Shown piece by piece: positions 1 through 7,200 of a stretch of DNA of 10,240 bases (position 1 is its first letter; each line of letters begins with the position of its first letter). Source of the stretch: Phoronis ovalis (taxonomy: Eukaryota; Phoronida; Phoronidae); the NCBI GenBank assembly GCA_028565635.1, contig JAOXYB010066034.1, positions 1 to 10,240 of the forward strand, written 5' to 3'. The translations under genes and the position numbers were made by a program. Under the pieces are notes generated by a model, which was not told where the DNA came from, searched no databases, and saw nothing but the letters and a program-made list of their open reading frames with translations.

Positions 1-203
1 TGTTGAATCATTGATTAAGTTATTTGAATACGGGAATATAAGAAGCGGAGTAGTCAAGGAATAGGCAGAAGCAAAAAATTTGGTGGAATTTAATAGGGAA
101 GTAAGTGTTTTCGAACTTCGGCCTATCTGAGATATAAGCCGGTCATGACCCTTACGGACAAGCCGTAAGGCTGTCCATAGTAAGGGTCATGCTTGCAGGA
201 CTA
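1..203 (+). repeat. Hairpin-bearing repeat, copy A (cut by left edge)
   Basis: Nearly identical along its length to 3175-3373, sharing GTAGTCAAGGAATAGGCAGA, AAGTAAGTGTTTTCGAACTT and the hairpin at the right end. The two copies part immediately after GCAGGACTA. No coding frame is seen. The left end is outside the window, so true length is unknown. It is probably a non-autonomous mobile element. Confidence 0.85.
144..191 (+). repeat. Strong hairpin in copy A
   Basis: The left side CATGACCCTTA, GGACA, AGCC pairs with GGCT, GTCC, TAAGGGTCATG around a GTAA loop, with small internal bulges. The same hairpin occurs at 3008-3052 (inverted copy) and 3317-3361 (copy B). Conservation of pairing around a changing stem sequence (CCTTA/TAAGG here, CCTA/TAGG elsewhere) suggests the fold itself matters to the element. 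Confidence 0.8.
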
Positions 204-475
204 CATTTCACTATGTTATATTTATATAAAAACTATGTGAAACTAAAAACTCAAGTATATTAAGCGGTGGTTACATATAGTCATAGGAATTCAAATTGTA
301 TAAAAACGAAATATGCGAAAAATGATGCAGTCAGTACTGACAGTAGTGATACACACAAAATTAAAACATACGCTATAAACATTAAATTCCTAAATCAAAT
401 TTTGAAAATATCGCAATTTCACGACTTGAGAAATTGAGTCCGACATTTTCACTTTGTCCTCCAAAGTCCTTTAAA
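204..475. other. AT-rich intergenic stretch, nothing recognised
   Basis: No open frame of note on either strand, and no similarity to the sequence following the other repeat copies. It begins exactly where copies A and B stop matching. Confidence 0.6.
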
Positions 476-598
476 CTACTACTAAGTATTAAGGCTATTA
501 CTATTAGTATTAGACTATTAGAGTATTACTATTACTAGTAAGTAGTATTACTAATACTAATAGTAATACTACTTACTATTAGTATTACTATTAGCTAA
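476..598. repeat. TTA/CTA-type microsatellite forming a palindrome
   Basis: Built from TAC/TTA/TAG trinucleotides. It contains a perfect 16-bp inverted pair, AGTAAGTAGTATTACT (537-552) and its complement (562-577), around a 9-base loop, with looser symmetry extending on both sides. Confidence 0.85.
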
Positions 599-602
599 TA
601 TT

Positions 603-826
603 TTGGCTGTTCGTAACTCGCCGGTAATGATTTATTTCCGAAAGGATACAATAGGCTGCACCATAACCTTCTGCACTTTTCCGCCACCTTTGTAAGCCAT
701 CTTTCAGTTGATACCTCAACCAAGGTAATAAAAAAATTAGTTAGTAAACCGGCAAAACTTGCCGCAGAAAAATTACAAGCCACTTGTTAAAATGGCGGTA
801 GACAACGCATGTACTATGATTGGAAG
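603..826 (+). promoter_or_regulatory. CpG-richer stretch with AAAATGGCGG motif; possible promoter/first exon
   Basis: About nine CpGs fall within 603-808, more than in the surrounding AT-rich DNA. AAAATGGCGG (790-798) matches the YY1-type element often found at metazoan transcription starts (established knowledge). The ATG at 792 opens a 12-codon frame ending at an AG|GTATGC donor after 826. It could be the start of the CAPS2 transcript or of a separate gene, but it does not join in frame to the CAPS2 ATG exon. Weak evidence. Confidence 0.25.
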
Positions 827-1190
827 GTATGCTCATTTTAATATTTTTACCAATATTTTTTTACTATCTACATATATTTAACACACTATTTAACCTAATA
901 GCTTTATTAAAAATGTGCCATTACATTGAATTTTAGTATGTATCAAAATTTTAACATTTCATTTTAAAATTTGGGTATAATTTTTATTAGTTTATTTATC
1001 AAAAGAGACCTCTACCCAATCTCGCACGACCTCGTAAGAAATCTCGTACATTCCGAACTGGCGGTTCATTTGCACAACCAAAACAATGATTTTTTCTTTG
1101 GAATTTTCTAGCTGTTTGTGTATAGAGATGTGTTCGGTAAGTATTTAACTGAACATCAGGAATTTACCCACTTTTTAAGTCATGCAAAAT
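827..1190. other. AT-rich stretch with a small CpG cluster
   Basis: Apart from the candidate micro-exon, the only feature is a CpG cluster at 1020-1067 (CTCGCACGACCTCGTAAG and following). No coding frame recognised. Confidence 0.5.
1112..1136 (+). other. Possible 25-base micro-exon (untranslated?)
   Basis: A good pyrimidine tract and AG (TTTGGAATTTTCTAG, ending 1111) precede 25 bases followed by a perfect GTAAGT donor at 1137-1142. It matches the phase of the possible exon ending at 826. It may be chance; there is no protein similarity to support it. Confidence 0.2.
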
Positions 1191-1311
1191 ATGTAATATA
1201 TATATATGTATATGTAATCCCTACAGAATTCATTTGTTATATACTCTGTTATTGCCTTTAAAATTGGACTACTTACTTTAATACTTATGTTTACTTATGT
1301 TGATTTCCAAT

Positions 1312-2335
1312 TCAGGATCCAGTTGGTTCCTCTATATTGGACTCTGTATCTGCATCCCAGTCTTGAATCTCTTCCCCACTTCCGGAGATCGTTGCCTTAT
1401 AATCACCATATTCAATTCTTTGGTTAGCCCAGTATTTGTCAAGTCGGTTTTTGAAAGAATCAATCTGTGCTTGGAGTAGAAACTATTTCTTCTGGCAGGC
1501 TATTCCAGTAGTTTACCACTCTGATGGCAAAAGTATTTTTTTCTCAAATCAGTTCGTGCTCTTTGTGGGTACAGCTTTTTACTATGTCCTCGTGCTCCTG
1601 TTCTTGGTTCCACATCTTTCCAGAATTTAATGAAAGGTGAGACTTCTTTGTCATAATGACCATTTATCATCTTGTACAACTCGATCATATCACCACGGAT
1701 TCTTCTATAGTTCATGTTGGCAATTTTAATTTCTTTAATCTTTCTGGATATGATAGACCTTTCAAGCCAGGAAGCTGTTTCGTTGCACGTCTTTGTACTT
1801 TTTCTATCATTTCAATATGTTTAATCTTGTAGGGATACCATACAGAGCTAGCAAAATCAAGTTGTGATCTAACCATGGTTTTATATAAAGGCACAAACGT
1901 GTTAGTGTCTAAGTACTGAAATGTTCTCCTGAGCATTGCAAACATAGAATTTGCCTTCTTGACTTTTACACTAGTGTGTTTTTCAAAATTTAATTCAGAA
2001 TCTACTATCACTCGATCCTTTGTTCTTTTCCTCATTTGCCACTTGTAAATTTATGTCATTCAATTTGTATCTTTGTTTAGGATCAGAACCAGCTTTACCA
2101 ATATATGCATGTGCTTGCACTTATCTGGATGGAATCGTAGTAACCACTTATCACTCCACTCTTTCAATCTATCTAAGTAAATCATTCTGTAATACCTTTG
2201 TATCATCAAGGTTACTGATAATATTGAAAATCTTGGTGTCATCAGTTTATTTGCTAAAAGTCATCTTGAGGACTTCCTGAGTATTAATCAAGCTTAAAGT
2301 GATAGATAATCCAAGAAGAAGTATCAGAAACAAAT
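1312..2335 (-). mobile_element. Decayed, 5'-truncated non-LTR retrotransposon (LINE), CR1/Jockey-like
   Basis: Read on the minus strand, this is the C-terminal half of a LINE reverse transcriptase and what follows it. From right to left: remains of the strand before the active site (about 2255-2335), active-site box TDDTK (2232-2246; Phe/Tyr-Ala lost), LKEWSDKWLLRFHPDKCKHM (within 2108-2180), then RRTFQYLD, FVPLYKTMVRSQLD and VQRRATK (1712-2035), RRIRGDMIELYK (1500-1715), YWNSLPEE (1487-1510), SFKNRLDKYW (1429-1458) and a stop at 1312-1314. These are standard motifs of the CR1/L2/Jockey group; the exact clade is inference. The frame breaks near 1475, 1535, 1713, 2022, 2102 and 2179, with a stop near 2248, so it is dead. 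The AT microsatellite at about 1192-1216 may be its 3' tail. Confidence 0.85.
1712..2035 (-). pseudogene. Longest surviving reading frame of the LINE reverse transcriptase
   Basis: A 107-codon open stretch covering the thumb and post-catalytic region of the reverse transcriptase (VIVDSELNFEKH, RRTFQYLD, VQRRATK, LSYPERLKKLKLP). It ends by frameshift at about 1713, where the next frame continues directly with NYRRIRGDMIELYK. It begins after another frameshift near 2022. It lacks the catalytic aspartates and cannot make a working enzyme. Confidence 0.85.
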
Positions 2336-2431
2336 AAGGCAACAATTTTTGTTTGAATTTATTGATTTTTTTTACACGGGTGAGTATTTTTGCAAGAGGC
2401 AAATTTCTACTGGTTTTAACACTACCTGGGC

Positions 2432-2490
2432 TATGTCCCTACGGCTTCGCCGCAGGCAAGCGATAGTAGAGTCATGAAGCTAGGACTAAC
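2432..2490 (+). repeat. Possible diverged fourth hairpin copy
   Basis: TGTCCCTACGG, then GTAGAGTCATG followed by AGCTAGGACTAA, resembles the hairpin repeat's end (GTAGGGTCATGCTTGCAGGACTA). The stem is partly replaced by an inner CCTACGG/CCGCAGG pair. The flanking sequence does not match the other copies, so this is tentative. Confidence 0.4.
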
Positions 2491-2838
2491 TCCGGGGCTA
2501 CTCCAATATACCTGTTTGGAAGTTCCCGCACTGGTGGCTTGATAAAAATCCCACGGCATACTTTCCCAATGAAATCTTACATGACGAAGTTGTTCGCAGG
2601 GACAAAAAGTACTAACTGTGCCGTAATTCAGGTTAGATGATATAAAAGAGGCCACCCTATAGAACTCCGGAAATCAGGACTATCCTAGTACTATTTTGAT
2701 TTGAAAGCTAAGGCTTTTACCTGTTCCACCAACATAGTGTCACTACCCTAAACATTACGAACATCTTCAATTTTTTCAATGGTTATACTTCTTGCGATTT
2801 AATTGGCCTTACATCAGCCCAGGTCTGGGCCTAAGTTT
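2491..2838. other. Spacer between LINE and inverted repeat, unassigned
   Basis: Less AT-rich than its surroundings and probably repeat-derived. It contains TATAAAAG at 2641-2648. No protein family recognised in any frame. Confidence 0.5.
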
Positions 2839-3007
2839 GTCCTGGTTCATGACATTCTGCACTAGCTCTTAATAATCTGACTTGTGAGCTGTGCGAACTG
2901 TCATGGAAACTTACATAGCCAATTACAGTGAAAGTGCCCAAACTTGGAAATCTATCTAATTCCTACTGAATGACTTCATATATCAGCGTCCAGATTAGTC
3001 CTGCAAG

Positions 3008-3052
3008 CATGACCCTATTATGGACAGCCTACGGCTTGTCCGTAGGGTCATG
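3008..3052 (-). repeat. Strong hairpin, inverted copy
   Basis: Same stem as 144-191 on the opposite strand, CATGACCCTA to TAGGGTCATG, flanked by AGTCCTGCAAG (the reverse of CTTGCAGGACT). It lies within the left arm of the large inverted repeat. Confidence 0.8.
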
Positions 3053-3174
3053 ACCACCTCGTATCTCAGACCAGCCGAAGTTCTACTAGCCTTCACTCAT
3101 ACGCAATAGCATAATATCCATACAATGGATGAACAAACTTTCAACAGTGCATTTTGGATTTTATGCTGATTTGC

Positions 3175-3373
3175 TGTTGAATCTTTGATTAAGTTATCTG
3201 GATACGATGGTATAAGAAGCGGAGTAGTCAAGGAATAGGCAGAAGCAAAAATTGGGTGGAATTTATTAGGAAAGTAAGTGTTTTCGAACTTCTGCTGGTC
3301 TGAGATACGAGGCGGCCATGACCCTACAGACAAGCCTTAGGCTGTCCATAGTAGGGTCATGTTTGCAGGACTA
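3175..3373 (+). repeat. Hairpin-bearing repeat, copy B
   Basis: A same-direction copy of 1-203, with a few small indels and substitutions. Its right half (3286-3373) also forms part of the right arm of the large inverted repeat centred near 3185. Confidence 0.85.
3317..3361 (+). repeat. Strong hairpin in copy B
   Basis: CATGACCCTAC at left pairs with GTAGGGTCATG at right, with inner AGCC/GGCT pairing. It is followed by TTTGCAGGACTA as in the other copies. Confidence 0.8.
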
Positions 3374-3374
3374 T

Positions 3375-3564
3375 GTCCAGATATTCTCTCATTATCCAAC
3401 TTCAACTCCCACTACTTCTATGGCTATTTGTAACTCCTGCACTAGCATCCAGAGGGATGGGGTACTTGTCAAAAAACTGGGTTGGTGGGTGAGGCCCAGG
3501 GTAAAACAAGCTTACTGGACGGTCAAAACTGAATTCAAGAGTTTCAAACAGAGAGTATCTGGAC
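3375..3564. mobile_element. 190-bp segment with terminal inverted repeats, possible MITE
   Basis: Begins GTCCAGATATTCTCTC and ends GAGAGTATCTGGAC, an imperfect inverted repeat of about 14 bases. It is present in the right palindrome arm and missing from the left arm, where ACTA joins directly to ATCTGGAC. No clear target-site duplication was found. The internal open stretch on the + strand resembles no family I know and is likely chance. Confidence 0.45.
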
Positions 3565-3704
3565 AGTGATGTATGAACTAATTCGGTAGGAATTACATAG
3601 TTTGGGCACTTTCACTGTAATAGGCTATGTAAGTTTCCATGACTGTTCGCACAGCTCACAAGTCAGATTATCAAGACCTAGTGCAGAACGTCATGAACCA
3701 GGAC

Positions 3705-4227
3705 TAGGCCTAAGTATAGCAGTATCATTATAACACACCTGGTTAATATGAAACAGGTGAAACCTCAAGGCGAGCTCAGATGCTTGTATTGACTTCCCAA
3801 CTGCTTCTAGCGCACAAAGTCACATGTTCGTAGTTAACACTTCTGTCATCGTGTATTTAAAATCATGATTCACGAGCCTTGTTGTCTGTTAAAAAATAAT
3901 ATTTGATGCAATCAAATTGCCAACAAATGATCGGTTTATTTATTAACTTGTAATTGAAATAGGTTTAATTGTGGATAAAACAAGGTGTGCTTGGTGCTGG
4001 CTTATTAAAAGAACAGAAAAACTTGTAAATCCCAAAAACTTAGATAAATAAGCTATAGTTATTACCAGGGCACATAAGATTTTATTACCCGGTTACAATT
4101 AAAACACATGGACTAACAGACGGAATTCTGATTGTAGGTTACATTATACTCCAGTATGCATACACATTATGTAAGAGCTCGCTATTAATAAGTTGAGTAA
4201 TTTTACATCTCTTTCATATTTTTTCAG
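3705..4227 (+). promoter_or_regulatory. Upstream region of CAPS2: candidate promoter or leader intron
   Basis: No repeat or coding frame recognised. Two inverted E-box hexamers, CACCTG (3736-3741) and CAGGTG (3754-3759), are 12 bases apart. The stretch ends in a pyrimidine tract with AG at 4226-4227, so at least its right part may be an intron in the 5' leader. I could not place a transcription start. Confidence 0.3.
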
Positions 4228-4240
4228 TAACAATTTTCAG
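4211..4240 (+). other. Tandem splice acceptors before the start codon
   Basis: CTTTCATATTTTTTCAG ends at 4227 and CAATTTTCAG ends at 4240, 13 bases apart. Both lie upstream of the ATG, so either would yield the same protein with a short leader. The first would include an in-frame TAA. Confidence 0.5.
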
Positions 4241-4245
4241 AAAAC

Positions 4246-4299
4246 ATGAGCCGAAGACCTGGGAGCGGACGTCCACAGAGCCGCACAAATCCTATTACT
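4246..4299 (+). CDS. CAPS2: CAPS2 coding exon 1 (residues 1-18)
   Basis: Reads MSRRPGSGRPQSRTNPIT and ends in phase 0 at the donor GTATGT. An in-frame TAA at 4228-4230 makes this ATG the first possible start if the exon extends upstream. Just upstream are two pyrimidine-led AGs (ending 4227 and 4240), so this is probably the second transcribed exon, preceded by an untranslated exon. The peptide is basic and low-complexity, with no signal peptide. Intron 1 (4300-4804) holds nothing else I recognise. Confidence 0.75.
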
Positions 4300-7200
4300 G
4301 TATGTACACCATAATCTTTTGTGGAGTTCTTAAATAACATTTGTAGGCTGTTTATCTTCAGAAACAGATAGCCATACTTACACTGTCTAGATGGACCCTT
4401 TTAAATAGTAACTCGGTTCTAGAAATTACATTTTGGGTGAAATGTGACTTTGTCTTTTGCAATCAGCAGTTCCTGAGCCTTCTTCATGCAACTGTTATCA
4501 GACTTATCTGAATTTGTACCTACACATAATTTTGCAAAGGAAGTTATTTTGCTGGAATTGTTAAAAACTGGTACCCTCTGTCTCTTAAAACAATGTCAAA
4601 TAACGTTTTTGATTGAGTAGCAAAGTCACTCGGAATGTAGCTTCAGTTATATCAGTGTTATATTAGCGTGACTGGGTTTGCTTATCAAACAATAAAAAGT
4701 AGAAAGTTCTAGAAGAGTATTTCTTTTCCTTTGTGTAGTGAGATTGAATCAGTCAGTAGTAATTTTTTATTATTTTATTTTTAAGATATTCATACCTTTT
4801 TTAGGGAGAGGAGATGTCATTTGATCAAGGGCGGACACAAAACAATTATCAGGGTGACAGAAATGTGCCAAGTCGAACTGGAGCAGTTAGTAGACCTCAC
4901 AGTAGGCCACAGGGGTATATAATTAAATGGATCTTACAGTTTTCTCTACAAGCTAATTCTAGACTGGGATATCTGCCAACATATTTTGTTCACTTCTAGG
5001 CACTAGTCATGAGTGTAATAATACTGTCCATCCATGGTCTTTCTTTATAGTAAATTAGACCAAATTTGCAAGTGGAAGTGGTGGCTAAACAAATATTTAA
5101 GAATCAGACTGAACCAGGAGATGTTTTTGTTTATTTTAGAGTTCCATCACTAAATCTAGGTAGGTTAGTTGACACTGATGACTCCTATCATCCCGCAAAG
5201 AAACAAGACTATAGATTAAATACACCGAATACAGCCTCTACTGTCAGGTAATATATACAGTTCTTACACAGTCAGTACATGTTGTGTCAGTACATGTTGT
5301 ATACTGTTAGGTAATCTGTCCAGTTCTTTCACAGTCAATACACATTTATACAGATCTGTTTTTTTTAATGTCCAGTCCACCACAAATCATTGCTCAGTCA
5401 AATTATAATTGATGAAAATCACCCTTTGAACTAATGTGTACCGTGACCTGCCTTTCTTCTGCCTTGAATGTTTTTACTCAAATTAAAGATATTTTGATAT
5501 CATCTCATCTTTATTTTTGAATTTTAAAGTCAATACTAATAGTGTTTTGATATTTGTCTACATTTTGCACATTATTGTTAAAATTTAATTTCAGTTGGGG
5601 TACACCAACAGGGACTGGTAGACAGCAGTATCAAGATTATCCCCATGCTGAGCCCCAACAAAGACAGCCTAGTTACGGACCAGCACCGCAGGACAAACTT
5701 CCACTACAGAAACAAGAAAAACCACCTGTTCAGGTATAAAAATAGAGTCATTAATTCAGATTGTAATTTTCCTTTATTGTGGACAGTTTAAACACAACAC
5801 AACAGTAGCTATATCTATATCAGTATCAGGATTTCTAGTAATGAAGTAGGAAAAAATATTATTTACTGGTTAGAAGTTGTCCCCTAACAGTGTAGCTGTG
5901 TGCTAAACTTGCTTTCAAGTACTGTATAAATGAAACAATGACATGAATCTGATTTTTGAAAATAAAGTGTTCCAAAATAGTACATACTGTAAAACTTCCA
6001 TTCAAACTCTCTAATTGTTCTAAAAAAAAAAATTTCTAAAACAGTTAACTTTTGAATATATTGTAGTATGATATGATTTCTAAAGGTTCTCAAATTTGAT
6101 ATCACTAGCCCGTTATAAATTAGTAATAAGTAAAACATATAATATTCATGTTTTAACGGAAACATGTGTTGAACAAGTCCAAAACAGCAATTTTTAATAC
6201 ATTTTATTACTCCTTAAATTAATTGCATCTTGAAAATTTTGTGTCGTGGACTTGAAGCAGAGATATGTATGTTCTGTATGTACACGTCTTTTATGTAATT
6301 TTGATTTTGAATCTGTTTTTTGATAACAGGTTCCGACAAAACTGAGTTCCGACCTGAGTACCAAGAAAATCACTCCCAATGCACCAAGGCTTAATCAGTC
6401 TGAAATTGTAAGTAAAAATGCTTGCAACACGATTGCATGCTATAGTATCGACTACCAACAAGTAGTGCCTTAATCATATAAAGTAAAGCATGCATTAAAA
6501 GATAGTTGGGTTTTATGTGTGTTGAATTGAATGCAAGATAAAAGATTTAAACATACTATATAATAAATAAAGAAAAATTGGGAAACATGCAATTGCAAAG
6601 ATAATTTTTTAGTGGTGTTTTTAAAAAAATCAATGTTTTGAAAAGTATTCAGTTCAGGAAATGTCATATTCGGATGGTAGAAGTGATTTAGAATAAGATA
6701 CAGAGAGGAGCAAAACATATACTGTTTCACACTGTTGCTATTATCTCCTCTTTTGGATAGCAGTAATTCTTTGGTTTCAGATTTCTGTTCATGGTGTAAT
6801 AACTATGAATTTGTCAAGCTGTTACTTCATTTCGTGACTCTGTCATGTTCACATTTGGTTTTCAAAAAGTGATTATGACTGTTTTATAATGTAAATACTC
6901 TTGGTAGTTTTAAGAAATGTAAATTTGAAGTTGTATATTTGAAACGTAACCTTGAGCTCGTATTGTAGGCTCTAAATGTAGACCATTTACCAGAAGATGA
7001 GGATGTCAGTTACTTAACCAGACAGCCATATTCTCAGGCTCAGTTACTTAAAAAGATGGATGCGGTAAATTGTTTTAATTTATATATTTGTTAGTTTGAT
7101 ATCTAAAAGTGGATTGAATAACAGTTGCATCCGTAAGCATCTTAACAAAAAGATACTCTCATAGATCGAATGTCCTTGTATTATTTGAGTGTGAGAGGTG

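Larger units (their letters stand above)
2839..3704. repeat. Large imperfect inverted repeat (foldback structure)
   Basis: Left arm 2839-3083 and right arm 3286-3704 are reverse complements by eye, over two blocks. One holds GTCATGAACCAGGAC, AGCTCACAAGTCAGATTA and TTTGGGCACTTTCACTGTAA. The other holds the hairpin and CTGGTCTGAGATACGAGG. The right arm contains about 183-190 extra bases (3375-3564) absent from the left. The loop is about 200 bases. It is either one palindromic foldback element or two head-to-head copies of the hairpin repeat family. No transposase frame is visible. Confidence 0.8.

Noticed and set aside
595-783. 62-codon open frame on the minus strand
   Set aside because: It starts at GTG rather than ATG, has no recognisable domain, and lies in the possible promoter stretch. 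Too weak to call.
2020-2280. 86-codon open frame on the + strand
   Set aside because: It is the antisense shadow of the LINE reverse-transcriptase region.
2641-2648. TATAAAAG as a TATA box
   Set aside because: A single motif in AT-rich repeat DNA, with no gene start a suitable distance downstream.
2431-2655. 74-codon minus-strand frame
   Set aside because: Lies in repeat-derived spacer and overlaps the doubtful hairpin copy; no domain seen.
1-3373. Copies 1-203 and 3175-3373 as long terminal repeats of one retroelement
   Set aside because: They are direct repeats and begin TG in the visible part, but no primer-binding site, polypurine tract or gag-pol frame lies between. The internal region is a LINE fragment on the other strand plus unrelated repeats.
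3318-3569. 83-codon open frame on the + strand
   Set aside because: It runs across the hairpin repeat and the TIR-bounded segment, starts inside the hairpin, and resembles no family; probably chance.
3736-3759. Paired inverted E-boxes as a proven enhancer
   Set aside because: CACCTG/CAGGTG hexamers are common by chance; kept only as a note under the upstream region.
5884-6730. Minus-strand open frames inside introns 4 and 5
   Set aside because: Low-complexity hydrophobic or aromatic translations of AT-rich DNA; one crosses coding exon 5 in antisense.
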